Made by a program: the position numbers and the translations under genes
Notes under the pieces: generated by a model
Told to the model about the DNA's origin: nothing
What the model saw: the letters and a program-made list of their open reading frames with translations, nothing else
The model's database searches: none
Part shown: positions 34,585 to 46,268 of the stretch, one piece after another
How the letters are laid out: every line of letters starts with the position of its first letter
How positions within the stretch are numbered: the stretch's first letter is position 1
Assembly (NCBI GenBank): GCA_023213395.1
Contig: CM041465.1
Coordinates: forward strand, 183,341,741 to 183,405,740
Source of the DNA: Cycas panzhihuaensis
Taxonomy: Eukaryota > Cycadophyta
Direction of reading: 5' to 3'
Length of the DNA stretch: 64,000 nt

Positions 34585-36077
34585 CTAACCTTTATCTTGA
34601 AACATTGATTCTCCTTCAAAACTAAGTCCCAAATGTGCACGAATCTTCAAAAACCGATCTTCAGTAAGAGCCTTGGTGAACACGTCGGCAAGTTGCTCCT
34701 CACTTGGACAATATTCAACCTGCATCTTCCCCGATCTAATCAACTCACAGATGTAGTGGTGCTGGATTTCTATGTGCTTTGTACGTGCGTGAAACTCTGG
34801 ATTCTTTGAAAGTCGGATAGCACTTTGATTATCACAATGAATAACTGGAATGCTAGATGATACACCAAGTGTCTCCAAAAGTCCCTACAACCATACAGCT
34901 TCCCTTGCACCAACACTTAAACTTTGGTACTGCTCAGAGATGACAAGGCCACGGTAGATTGCTTTTTGGATTGCCAAGAGACAAATCCATTTCCTATGCC
35001 AAAAATATATCCTGCAGTTGATTTTCGGTCTTGATTCTCCGCCCAATCAACATCTCAGATACCCATACAATTTTGCCTTTCCACCACGAAGGTATTCAAG
35101 GCCAAGATTAAGTGTACCCTTAATATACTTCAAAATCCTCTTGGTTGCATTCAAATGTGGCTCTTGGGGATTTTGCATAAAGCGAGACACTAATCCAACA
35201 AAGATAGGCAATATCAGGTCTAGTATGAGTAAGATAAATCAAACTTCCTACTAATTGCCGATACAATGTCCCATCTACAGTTGGTTTATCCATGTTCTTC
35301 TTAAGCTGTGTGCCTTTCACACATGGTGTTTTAGCCGGTTTGCAATCCTTCAATCCGAATTTCTCAAGTAGGGATTGAGCATACCTTGTCTGCAACATCA
35401 TGATACGATCTTTCATCTGCCTAATCTCGATGCCCAAAAAATGATGGAGAGGACCAAGATCATCATATCGGGTTATGACCCAAAAAGGTCTTTGTATCTG
35501 CAATTGTCCTGCTACAATTTCTTGTAATGATAAGGTCATCCACATACAAAATAGTAAGAACAATCGAAGATCCTTTCTTTCTAATATAAAGACTTGGTTC
35601 ATAACCTGTTGTTACAAAACCATCAGCTTTTAATCTAGCATCAATCTTCTCGTACCAAGCACGTGGTGCTTGTTTTAGGCCATAAAGAGATTTCTTCAAT
35701 CGACACACTAAATGCTCCTGTCCTTTCTTCACGAACCCTGGAGGTTGGGCCATGTAAATCTCCTCCTTCAAATCTCCATGAAGAAAAGCGGACTTTATGT
35801 CCATTTGATGTAACACCCAACCAAAAGTAGTTGCTAAAGCAAGGATCAAACGGACCGTTGAAATCTCAGAGACCGGTGCAAAAGTCTCTTCATAATCGAT
35901 CCCTTCTTTTTGTTTAAAACCTTGAGCTACAAGTCTAGCTTTATACTTGTCTACTTCACCATTGGGGTGATACTTTACCTTGTAGACCCACTTGCAGCCA
36001 ACCAGGTTCTTTGAGGGAGGAAGTTGAACTAAATCCCATGTATGGTTCTTCATAAGAGAACCAAATTCTTCCTCCAT
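34585..36077 (-). pseudogene. Copia reverse transcriptase and RNase H, element H
   Basis: RT runs from 36077 (EEEFGSLMKNHTWDLVQLP, CKWVYKVKYHPNG, DYEETFAPVSEISTVR) through MDIKSAFLHGDLKEEIYM and LYGLKQAPRAWYEK to YVDDLIIT near 35540. A frameshift near 35490 moves to the frame of DLGPLHHFLGIEI and PDIAYLCW. RNase H follows to 34585 with HCDNQSAIRLSKNPEFHARTK (Asp kept) and EEQLADVFTKALTEDRF. The catalytic YVDD and the RNase H Asp are intact. Frame breaks are near 35490 and 35120. Confidence 0.94.
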
Positions 36078-36429
36078 CGCGGATCTTCCTTCGCTTCGTC
36101 AAACGAGATGAAGTCGCTGGTGTTCATCACTAAGACTTGACTGGCGTGTTGACTCCTTGTCCTTCGACCATCTTCTAGATTCTCAACCGTCACTCCTGAG
36201 TCTTCAATGGTTCTTTTTGCCCACAATGGAACACGAGGTGTAGATCGTGTTTCAATCTGTGACGGGTCCTCAGTATAACTTCCACTTGGTCCTGCATCAA
36301 AAACATTCTACAGGACAGACTCGTGTACCTATAAATCTGTAGAATCACGACTCAGAAAGGGTAGAAGTGGAGGATAAAATACATCTTCAGATGATCTGTC
36401 AACACGATACGTCAAAGACTCGTCAAACT

Positions 36430-37312
36430 TAACATCCCGACTAATCAAGATTTTTCCCCCTCACGGATCCCAAAGTCTATAAGCCTTACTCTCAGATGAG
36501 TACCCCACAAAAATACACTTTAAACTCTTGGGATCCAATTTCTTTGATTTTCGTCTGGGATGTGTGCATAGGCAATGCACCCAAATACCTTAAAATAATT
36601 AATGGAAGGTTTCTGACCGGTCCAACATTCTTCGGGGGTAATGCCACGAATAGCAAAAGTAGGTACCCTATTCAAAATATGAATCATTGCCGCCACACGC
36701 CCAAAATTTGGGAGGCAAATTCTTACCATGCACCATGCACCTCGCCATTTCCATTATGGTACGATTTTTCCTTTCTGCTACACCATTTTGCTGTGGGATA
36801 TATGGAACAGTAAATTCCCGCTTAATACCATTGGCAAGACAAAGCTGATGAAAGGCATTGTTATCATACTCCTTTCCATTATCACTTCTTAATTTCTTGA
36901 TCTTCAAACCACATTCATTTTCAACACAAGTTTTCCATTCACAAAATCTATCAAATACATCAGACTTATTCTTCAAAAAGAAAACCCAAGTTTTTCTGCT
37001 GAAATCATCTACAAACGCTAGTACATAGCGAGCTCCAGAGATAGAAGGATTTGACAATGGACCCATTAGATTAGTATGAACAAATTCAAGTTTCTCTTTT
37101 GCCCTCCATGCATTATCTCTAACAAAAGGATAACGATGAGGTTTTCCATACATACATCCTTCACAAGCACCCTTTGAACATTGAATATGAGGCAAACCAA
37201 TTACCATCTTCAATCGGTTCATTAAATTGATGCTACCATAGTTTAGATGACCCAATCTTTCATGCCACAACTTACTCACATCATCAGCACTAGCAATGAA
37301 GATATAAGAATC
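36430..37312 (-). pseudogene. Copia integrase with pre-integrase domain, element H
   Basis: The pre-integrase zinc region is at 37279-37130 (LWHERLGHLNYGSI ... CEGCMYGKPHRYPF). The integrase core starts with FVHTNLMGPLSNP, where the first catalytic Asp is Asn. It then has FVDDFSRKTWVFFLKNKSDVF, KKLRSDNGKEYDNNAF and PYIPQQNGVAERKNRTIMEMARCM. A frameshift near 36690 precedes HILNRVPTFAIRGITPEECW and YFKVFGCIAYAHIPDE. A stop follows the upstream VFESFKT at 37316. This would be the enzyme for chromosomal insertion. Confidence 0.93.
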
Positions 37313-37315
37313 CTG

Positions 37316-38522
37316 TTAGGTTTTAAAAGACTCAAACACCCAAAAATTATCCTGTACTTTCCCAGTAGCAACAATGGAGAAGTGTTTCTTTGGATCTCTA
37401 ACTAAGCATTTATCATTGTAGAGCTCTATTTTCATACCTTGCTTGCAGATTTCCCAGGCTGAGAGAAGATTAAGCTTCATTTGAGATACATAATAGACAC
37501 CATCAAATTTTCCACCTGCAAGTGAAATGGTTCCAATACCTTCTACAGGCAAAACACTGGCATCTCCAAGAATCACATTAGCATCAATTGAACTTGTATC
37601 TAAGGCATCAAAAATATGCTTTTGATGGGTGATGTGTTTTTGAACACCTGAGTCTAAGATCCAATAATCTTTCTTTTCAGATGACATTGTAGATACCCGA
37701 ATACAATGTGCTGCAACACTTTTCCCCTTATCATCTCGGCTTACCTTGCGCTTGTCCCATTTCTTGATCCAACAGTTTCTTTCCCTGTGACCATCTTTCT
37801 TGCAGTAGTTGCACCTTCCCACTGACTTCTTCTTTTCATGAGAGGTCTCACCAATCTTCTGTGTAGACTTGTTTTCGTGGAATAAATCCTTCTTCTGTGT
37901 CTTCATTATCAAGGCCTAATTTGAAACTGAACCACCAAGCATCCCATGATGCTTCAATTTGGCATCTTCAGCTAAGATCAGATTTTTTAAGGACTCGAAA
38001 GACTCACCTTCCATGGCTTCATCACTCCCATAAACTGTCTAAAAGGTGGCAAATGCAACTGGTGACTTTGACATAATAATGGCAAACAGCAAGGCATCAT
38101 CTATTGAGTTTGATTTCAATTCATCCAACTTATTTCTCAAATCAGTAATCTTGTTTAAGAATGCACTAATGTTGTTTTCGTCTTCAAATTTTACACTCAA
38201 TAATTCCATCATGAGGGCAACCTGACGATTTGTCTTCTTTTTCTCAAAAGTCTCACATAGCTTGGTCCATATTTCATTCGGAGTTTCAAGCTTGTGCACT
38301 AAAGCCCTTTGATCGGGAGCCAAAGACAGTTTAAGTAACCCAACAGCCATAACTTGTCTCTCTTCAATACATACATGCTCTTTTCCATCCAAGGGCAGGC
38401 TTAACAAGGGTGACTTAGTGATTCCCCATAACTAATTTACCATTAAAACGAGTTTCATGTGTGCTTTCCACTCATTAAAATTGTTTCCATTAAATGTAAC
38501 TAATGGTGCAAGCTTGTCCATG
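37316..38522 (-). pseudogene. Copia gag, zinc knuckle and protease, element H
   Basis: Gag starts at ATG 38522 (MDKLAPLVTFNGNNFNEWK). Family motifs are LLKLSLAPDQRALVHKLE, IWTKLCETFEKKKTNRQ and ENNISAFLNKITDLRNKL. A CCHC knuckle CNYCKKDGHRERNC lies at 37800-37845. The protease motif YWILDSGVQKHIT near 37650-37690 keeps the catalytic Asp. Stops are TAG after LMVN, TAG after AFATF, TAG near 37915 and the stop at 37316. This gag family is shared with E and F. Confidence 0.93.
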
Positions 38523-40489
38523 ATCGAATTAAATGGTAATATGACTCGGAGATTCAACTAACTTAAACTCCCCTCCAACCAAGCACCTTAAAATCCGAAA
38601 AAAAAAAGAACTTCAAAAGTCTGATATTAAAAATAATCTTAAATCATTCCAATCTTCAGTTGTTTCCAAGTCACCCAAATGTACTCTCAAATAAAAAATG
38701 CTTCACGTATTCAAATAATGAGAGTAACATTCCATATGCATATCTGCAACGAATAACTGTAAGGCTGATAACTCAGTAGATGATCGCAATACTTCTGAAC
38801 CGTCAATCAATCCATCAACGTCAACACCGTGCAACACTTCTAGTGCAATTGTCCCAAAGACGCATCAAAGTATATGGAGGCTAGAATATAGAATACAAGA
38901 GTGTATATCTATAGAAACCCAGATGTGGTATATATACAAACTGACACGAGGATAACTAATGCAAAAGAAGTTTACAAAGTTGTATATGGGGCCCACTACA
39001 TAGACTGAAAATAACGACAAAAAATGCAACATGCAAGTAATGGTTGTATAGCGATCATAAATCTAAGATGAATAATGAAACCGCAAAGACGTTAATGAAT
39101 ACAAAGACGTCATTGACAGAAAATGAAAACCTCAATAAATAATTAGCGTGGAAAACAGCAAAAGACTTGCAAGAAACAACACACGCTTATGCTATTAAAT
39201 GCTGAACGCTGATTCATTATGTATATACCCAGTTATTAAGACGTGATTACCGTGAAAACGGCGTATATACAAGGAGGCGCGAACATCTAAAACTCAACGT
39301 ATATACAAACGCAAACCAGATGTATACGCCGGTAGACGCGAGCATCTAGAAGACAACGCAAACACAGACGTATACGCAGTGCAAGCTTTTAAAAGACAGC
39401 GTATATACACACGGATGCGAACCTCAAAAACCACGAACAGTGTATATACAGGCAGACGTAAACTCCAGAAACGTCTGCAGAAATCGCGTATATACAGACA
39501 CGCAAATACAGAACAACGTATATACAGCAGATGTGAACGGCAGAAATTGCATATATACAGACATGCAAATATAGAACAACGTATATACAGCAGATGTGAA
39601 TGGCAGAAATTGCGTATACACAAACGCGTGAACACGAACAACGTATATACAGCAGACGTGAACGGCAGAAATCGACTATATACAAACGCGCGCACACGAA
39701 CAACGTATATACAGTAGACGTGAAGGGCAGAAATCGAGTATATACAAACGCGCGAACACAGACAGCGTATATACAGAGAGACGCCAACAGTGTAAACTCA
39801 AAAAAAAACACAAACAGCGTATACACAAACAACGAATATTCAAAGAGACACCAACAACATATACTCAGAGAAACCGTGAACAGCGTATACACAAAGAAAA
39901 TGTGATACAAAGAGAGACGCGAACTTCGAAAAATGCGTGGAAATATGCAATATGGATAGATAAAAATGCATATATTATATGCAAACACCAAACACACTAG
40001 TGTATATGCAATTAAAACCGACACAATTAAGAAACTACAACTATACACAAAGATGCATGTAAATATTAACAGCAATATGTGTGCAGGAAATGAGAGTGAT
40101 TGGGTGTTACAATCAAAATATCACAACTTTGGTCTGGCCAGATACCAAAATTGAGAATAAGATAACCATAAACACAGCATACTGAAGATTTAGGCTTTTA
40201 TAACACGAACAAGAAGGAAAACTTGAATATGTAGAGGATACAACACAATAAGGACAACTGGGCAAGAGAGTTAGGAAGGAAAAACGGAAGAGTACCTATT
40301 AGATGAGGCCGCAAGGGGCGTATGAAGCAATTTCAACGGCAAATCACCTCTGAATTCTTTTCAAACGTCAAAGGGGGCTGCACAAACTCTGCACGATATC
40401 AAACTTCCTTCTAAACGTCCAGCAATCGGATCAGGACATCATGTGGCTCACCCGGCGGGAAACGAATACACACGATATCCGGCGGGAAA
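38523..40489 (-). other. Leader of element H
   Basis: This 2-kb untranslated region lies between primer-binding site and gag. Its middle (39290-39920) is the minisatellite listed separately. The rest is AT-rich with no domain. Confidence 0.75.
39290..39920. repeat. Minisatellite in the leader of element H, 62-63-bp period
   Basis: Four regular units start gaacaacgtatatacag at 39511, 39574, 39636 and 39698. More diverged units flank them on both sides. Each carries cgtatatac, whose core gtatatac is palindromic, and many units carry a second copy about 35 bp on. The repeat leaves long stop-free frames on both strands (228 codons minus, 112 codons plus), which are a by-product of composition. 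Confidence 0.92.
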
Positions 40490-40750
40490 CGCTCTGATAC
40501 CATGTTAAAATCGGGAGCAGAACCATATCAAACGTACACACCAAATGCAGAAACGAATACACACGATATCCAGTGGGAAAAACCCACCTTAGAACAATCG
40601 ATTACATTGATCCAGAAAGCATAAGAGTACAAGGATGTCTTTGGATATATATAGATCCATAAGACTCCAAAATAAACAACCGTCGGCCCCAAGAAATAAT
40701 AATAAAGATATGTGCTTAATATTTACATTAGTCGGGTATTGTTTTTAACA
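40490..40750 (-). repeat. 5' LTR and primer-binding site of element H
   Basis: The LTR is 40503-40750. The minus strand then reads TGGTATCAGAGCG into the leader. CAACA at 40751-40755 completes the target duplication. Confidence 0.94.
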
Positions 40751-40755
40751 CAACA

Positions 40756-42030
40756 GAATGTGAATGATAGTTAGATCGATGGAACAAACAGAAGGGAACA
40801 GTTAGTACAGAACATAATAGTTAGTGGAAAACACAAACAACTACAACAGAAATTGTACGTCACATCTGTACAGTTGTACAGAATGATGAACGTCCCTAAT
40901 TAACAGTTTATCATGCACTAATGGCATTTGTTATGAAAAGATCAAAGGACATTTATAAAAGGTCGCACCCTTTTGTATCTAAGGCACCATTTAAGGGTAT
41001 AAATAGGTCATTTCTCACCCTATTTTGGTGTGGGACTGCAGTCACTTAATCACAGGCAATGGTCCTTGTTGACCGGTGTTTCTATACCCTCCAAGAGTAT
41101 GCAATCTGCAATGAAAGTGACTGAGGTCTGCGAATTGTTCTAGTTTAGCAATATAAAAACACTAGACAGCCAAGAGCAACTAGCCCTTCGCCTATAAGGG
41201 GCAACTCCCTTTCTTTATATACAAACTCAAGTCACACCCTATCTACAATATGTTTAGATACACAGAGGTTCATTGGTTTTGAGTTTTCTGTGATTTTGAA
41301 AGAGTATTTTGAAATGAATGTGACGTTCTAACATGAAAATGAATATGAAAAGAACTAAATGGATAATGGCAAGAGACGTTAAACGAAAAGATCCAGACTC
41401 AGAAGTCGAGATTAAAATGATAGTCTTATAATTCATTCAACAGGAAACAATCAAGCATGAACATTATATATCACAATTGCATATACATTCTTCCATTCAC
41501 CATATGCACTAGCCAGAATAACAAAGATGTATTATAATTTCCAAGTTTTATACACAATTCCAATGAACAAGACCTTAAGTGATTGTCATATGGTCTACAC
41601 CAAATGGCCCAAAACCTTAGTATTGACAAGGTGCCATGCAACCCCACTCTTTGCCATGGATTGACACCTGGGTCTATCTCGTGACTAAGACTCAATTCTG
41701 AAGAATGCAAAGTCAAAGGACAACAAAAAGAATGCACATTAGAAAGAAGAAAGATGGGTATGACAAGTAAAACTAGGGAAAGACAAAGGGAAAAAGAAAG
41801 AAAAAGAGAATAGAAGCAAAATTGCAACTATACCGGTCAGACCAGGCAATAACCCTCTTTTATGTTTACTCCTCTGCTTATTTGTAGTCGATGTTAAAGC
41901 ATAACCATCTCAAAACTATTCCAACTAACTTGGAACCACTAAAATCGCTAAGTCGGTTTTTCATTGTTGGCTTGAGCTCCTCTAAAATTACGCAACTGAT
42001 GTTGGATGAATAAACCCAATAGCTACTTGG
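40756..42030. other. Unassigned DNA between H and J, probably 3' part of gypsy element K
   Basis: No domain is recognised. TATA-like gggtataaatagg lies at 40995-41007. An open minus stretch of 118 codons is at 41471-41827. Because J inserted into K at AAGCT, this DNA continues K towards its 3' end on the minus strand, but no K LTR is identified. Confidence 0.4.
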
Positions 42031-42035
42031 AAGCT

Positions 42036-42453
42036 TGATGTGGATCTCCTATGAATGAATGTGTAAACTAGAGATGCAGAAGCATTTGAAGAGAGCATTC
42101 ACATCAAGCAAATGGACACCAAGATTTCTTCAATCAGACTTGTATGAACAAGCACCTTAAAAAAAGTAAAAATCTCATGAGAATGAGAAGAGAAAAGCAC
42201 ACACATAGGGGATGTACAATTAAAAGGAGGAGCATGTTTATATACAAAAGCACCTCGAAAGAAAGAAAAACCCTAATGTTAGAAATAGCCTCAAATAATT
42301 AGGCAAACCTAAAGTCATGAGCTTAGGTTACCTTTACAATCATGAGGCAAATTAATTAATACATGTGTCTATGTACGTACTTTAGAAGAGGTATATAAAA
42401 GTACAAAGGGAGCTCATAAACATAACCCAAAATCATTTGAATAAGCCTCATCA
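42036..42453 (-). repeat. 3' LTR of element J
   Basis: Plus strand TGATGTGGATC to GCCTCATCA. A minus-strand TATA box (TATATAAAC) lies near 42236-42244. Confidence 0.85.
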
Positions 42454-42463
42454 TTTCCTCCTT

Positions 42464-43779
42464 GCTTAGGAGGAAAGTGTCCCACTTTCGAGGCACTAGG
42501 AAGGCCTGAACCTGTATCAATAGATGAAGAAGTTGGATGCTTGGAATCTAGGTGTCAAATGCTCTTAAATTGTAGTAAATGGGGAAAATAGCGATGCAAA
42601 GTTGTTTGAGATAGCCATTTAGCTTGCAAAGGCAAGCTACCTCATGTACTCACCAAATAGAACATCAATTGTTGTTGTCAGCCATAGGTACAAAACTGAA
42701 GGATCATGTCAGTCGATAGAGGGATGTGGGAGCTATTTGCCTGTGGAATAGGAGCAATATGAGCAAGGCCTCCTCCCTGCTTAACAATACAATTAGTGGC
42801 ATGTACTACAAAAGAACCTAGAGAGGATGAAAGTATGGAAGTTAAACCATGGGGGTGATGAAAAACCTCCCACATACCTCTCAATGAAGAAGATGCCATG
42901 GATGAAAGAGGATTGACAATCAAGTCCTATGAAGGCAACGAAGCTAGAAGGCTTAGACCAATCGAAGCTACCGTATCTACTACTACCAGTGTGCACATCA
43001 AATATGGAAGACAAGTAGCAGGTTGCTCTTACTGATGTGCATGTCATGGACGTGGTGATGATTGAGCTTAATAGCTTGTGAATCTGGCATGGATAGAGAA
43101 GAGGGCCCAAACTGAAGCTCGTATATCTTATGATCATTGTGCAACCGGTAGGGGTGATGGAAGGCATCATATTAAGTGGCCCTGTAGAACTAGTAGGGCT
43201 TCCCTAAGATAAGCTATCAACAATCTATTAGAATCACACACGTAAATGATGGAATCAATGAGAGGCAACACGAAAAATATGACTCTACAAATCCTATCTA
43301 CTAATGTGCACAAACCTCCCTAATGAACCCAACCAAAATAGTATGGTGAAGGGTGTAACTGTGTGGGGAGGCCCAAATTGGTGACCAACTGTGTTCAGAT
43401 AAGATTTTGTTGGCTACCATTGTTCAGAATGCATGAAACAACCTGATTCTTCACCTAACATGGATGGGTGAAGAGAGCCTCATGATCAAGTGTGGCCTGA
43501 TGTTTGGTCATAATGAGCAAATTATGATCTGACTATGAAAGAGAAACACACTAAAAGACCCCATTTGCTGCCAAACCCTCATGTCCAACCAAAGTAGTGG
43601 ATTGTGTGTGCTCTTATTGTATGTGACATTCCTCATTGGAATAACGAAATGACTTATGGAAGTCATAGTATTTCTGCAAAGCTTTGCCCTTGCTTGTCGC
43701 AAAAGAGGAACTAGCACCCTACAAGGAACCCATGTATCTTGTCGTTGTTGAGGATGTGTGTACCTAGGTTGAGCCCGTT
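42464..43779 (-). other. 3' interior of element J without recognised genes
   Basis: Short minus-strand open stretches (81, 125 and 69 codons at 42678-43717) have no domain. Where pol would be expected, none is seen. Confidence 0.5.
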
Positions 43780-44600
43780 GTGGGGGGCTTTGTGAAGCCT
43801 AGCAAGAAAAGCATCTAACATGCATGCGATTTTCAACCTTAAGAGCATACGAGAAAGCCTGGGCTAGAGAGGGAATGGTGAACAGGCCCAACTCCTCCTG
43901 AACAGAGGGGATTAGAACCAAAATGAATTTGATATGATCAGAATCCAAATCTATGATCTCCAAAGTGGTGGCCAATTTGTGGAATTAGTCAATGTATCAC
44001 TACATTGAATGGCTAGGAAGTTGTCTCAAACCATATCATTGTGCCTTAAGTTTATCCTTGTAGTCCAAAGGATAAAATCAATCCTTCAATGCTTGCTTCA
44101 TGGATGGCAATGCGGTGATGGATGGTTGAGCATGAGCTTGGTGTGTCTGCCACCATAGAAAGGCCCGGTCCTGCATATGAATCTCCACATCAATGATCTT
44201 GTCAGCATTTGTAAGCACCTATGACTTGAAGAAGGCCTCAAGACTATGTAACCAACTGTTTAATCTATTGGCACTGAGAGCACCATCTAACTTTGAGATA
44301 GTGAGCCTAGCATCTAGCTTAAAGGCTAGTTGTTGGATGGGGATGGCATGAAGAGGATGCCAAGGACCTTGATGTTGTTGCTAGAGCAAAAGATCTTAGA
44401 ACATTTGCGTCATGTTATTCATGAGGTCCTGCTGAGCTACACGATCAACTTGTCCCAACTCGTGCATGGCTTTTTTGTCGGCTTGTCCAATGGCTCTAAA
44501 CTCTTGAGCCATGAACTATAGCATATCCATGCGTGCAGTCCCAATAGAAGAGGCATCTTCCTCTTCTCGAAGAGTGAATGGATAGCCTTCCTCTGCCACA
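43780..44600 (-). pseudogene. Gypsy-type gag, element J
   Basis: On the minus strand the frame shows SKLDGALSANRLNSWLHSLEAFF, ADKIIDVEIHMQDRAFLWWQ and LKDXFYPLDYKDKLKAQ, then HKLATTLEIIDLDSDHIKFIL. This is the retrotransposon gag domain pattern (one-site W, RAFLWW, FYP-Y). Stops occur after FFKS, after LKD and after KAQ. Gag would form the particle. No zinc knuckle is clear and no pol follows. Confidence 0.78.
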
Positions 44601-45840
44601 TGGGAGAGTAACATGTAACAAAAAAATGCCCAAGTGATAAAAATCCACAGAAAGATGGCTTGAAAATGATTAAGAATTAATGAAAAAAACTCAAAATCAC
44701 TTATCTAGCAACTGAAGGTGCTTGTATGCGCCAAAAAGGACTTCCATGCATCATGCAAGTGCTTGCATACGGTCTAAAGTGCATGTGGAGGCCTTAAACA
44801 AACCATTAGACCACCTATTGTAATGAAAATGAAGCATGCAACAAAAATTTCAATGATAAGCTCGTGTGTTGAGTAGTATGCAACAAGTTCTAAGCCTATA
44901 AGTTAGTATGCAGCACTGTAGACAGGCTGATGAAATGTCAAACAGTGAAAACTAGAGTAGAATTGGAGCACTAGAGGCTAAAAAGGACTTGAAACTCCAA
45001 AAAGGCACAAAAAATGGAGGGTATACCACCAATGGAATATGCCAAATGAATTTTTTTTGCAAACCTTAACAAAATCATTTGTTTTGTTTTTTTTTCAAGA
45101 AAACTCTGTGCATGCATTTGCAATTTTTTTCGTTCAAATTTTTTATGTTTATGATTTTTGTTTGACTTTCTTCAGCTTGGGGTCATTTGAGGGCATTTGT
45201 TTTCAAGTTTCGTCTGATTCCGATTTGTTTGATGTTCTCATTCTCTAGACATCCACTTTGTCATGAGCATTTGTGGGCTACAATGTTGAGATGTTCGTCG
45301 TGTCGTGTTATAAACAGAAATCATCTATCATCTATGATGGTGACCTCTCCACGAAATTTCCATCAAATAGTGTTATCAACTTGAAGCTCAATTGTGTGTC
45401 AAACTAGACCAAATGAAAGATGAGAGTGTCATTAGCAGATCTCACACACTGTGGTACCTCACTAATCTTCGACCTGGCTACCATGAACTAGCACAAACAG
45501 TTTCTTTAATGCATGAACAACCGATTCCTGCCCTTAAACTATCATGATCCTAGCTTGCTTTTGACATCTCACAAATGTGTAAACTTTGTTCAAATGCCCA
45601 CGAACATGCACAAACTCTTGAGTTGTCTATGAGCCAACCATGCTTGACTGTGCTTGGTAGATGCACTCTCGTTGGGAAGTGCGTGGGCTAGGCATGTCTA
45701 CTCCTCCAAAGGACAATGTGATGTGTTCAATCATAGTGGTGATGCATGAGTGCTCTAAATGAGGAGGTTGCTCATGGGCTCTTGTAAATCAATGAAAATC
45801 AATGAATCAACTATATAGGTTGATGCAAGTCCCTTATTTT
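44601..45840. other. Leader of element J
   Basis: No domain is recognised between the primer-binding site and gag. T-rich and A-rich runs near 45050-45130. Confidence 0.5.
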
Positions 45841-45855
45841 GGCTCTATTTCCAAT

Positions 45856-46263
45856 TGGTGTGGATCTCTTGTGAATGAACATGTAAACCAGAGATGCAAA
45901 AGCATTTGGAGAGACAATTCACATCAAGTAGATGGACACTAGGATTTCTTCAATTAGACTCATATGAACAAGCACCTTGAAAAAATTAAAAACCTTATGA
46001 GAATGAAAAGAGAAGAGCACACACGTAAGGAATGTACAATTAGAAGGAGGAGCGTGTTTATATACAAAAGCTCCTCAAAAGACAAATGCTAAAAACATCG
46101 TCACTTAAATAATTAGGTAGACATGTAGTCATTAGCTTAAGTTACCTTTACAATGATGAGGAGAATTAATTAATACGTCTCTGTATGTACTTCACAAGAG
46201 GTACATAAAAGCACAAAGGGGGCTCATAGACATAACCTAGAATCATGTGAATGGGCCTCATCC
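45856..46263 (-). repeat. 5' LTR of element J
   Basis: Plus strand TGGTGTGGATC to GCCTCATCC; the terminal CA has become CC. The weak primer-binding site adjoins at 45841-45853. Confidence 0.85.
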
Positions 46264-46268
46264 AAGCT

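Larger units (their letters stand above)
34294..40750 (-). mobile_element. Copia element H, complete with both LTRs
   Basis: The element is 6,457 bp. LTRs are at 34294-34541 and 40503-40750, 248 bp each, nine differences by eye (about 96% identical). TSD CAACA lies at 34289-34293 and 40751-40755. The minus-strand primer-binding site TGGTATCAGAGCG is at 40490-40502 and the purine tract aaggggggA at 34542-34550. Order on the minus strand is 2-kb leader with minisatellite, gag, knuckle, protease, integrase, RT and RNase H. It is the best-preserved coding element here, with about four stops and two or three frameshifts. Confidence 0.96.
42036..46263 (-). mobile_element. Ty3/gypsy-type element J, gag-only, complete ends
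   Basis: LTRs are at 42036-42453 and 45856-46263, clearly diverged (roughly 85% by eye). TSD AAGCT lies at 42031-42035 and 46264-46268. On the minus strand a degenerate primer-binding site TGGAAATAGAGCC (45841-45853) and a purine tract aaggaggaaa (42454-42463) set the direction. The 3.4-kb interior contains a gag of the type found in gypsy elements and no pol. It lies inside K. Confidence 0.85.

Noticed and set aside
39290-39920. Regularly spaced repeats resembling a CRISPR array
   Set aside because: The sequence is a plant retrotransposon leader and the whole 62-63-bp unit is repeated. There are no unique spacers.
39389-40075. A 228-codon protein gene on the minus strand
   Set aside because: It lies in the leader minisatellite, where several frames on both strands lack stops. 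The composition explains it.
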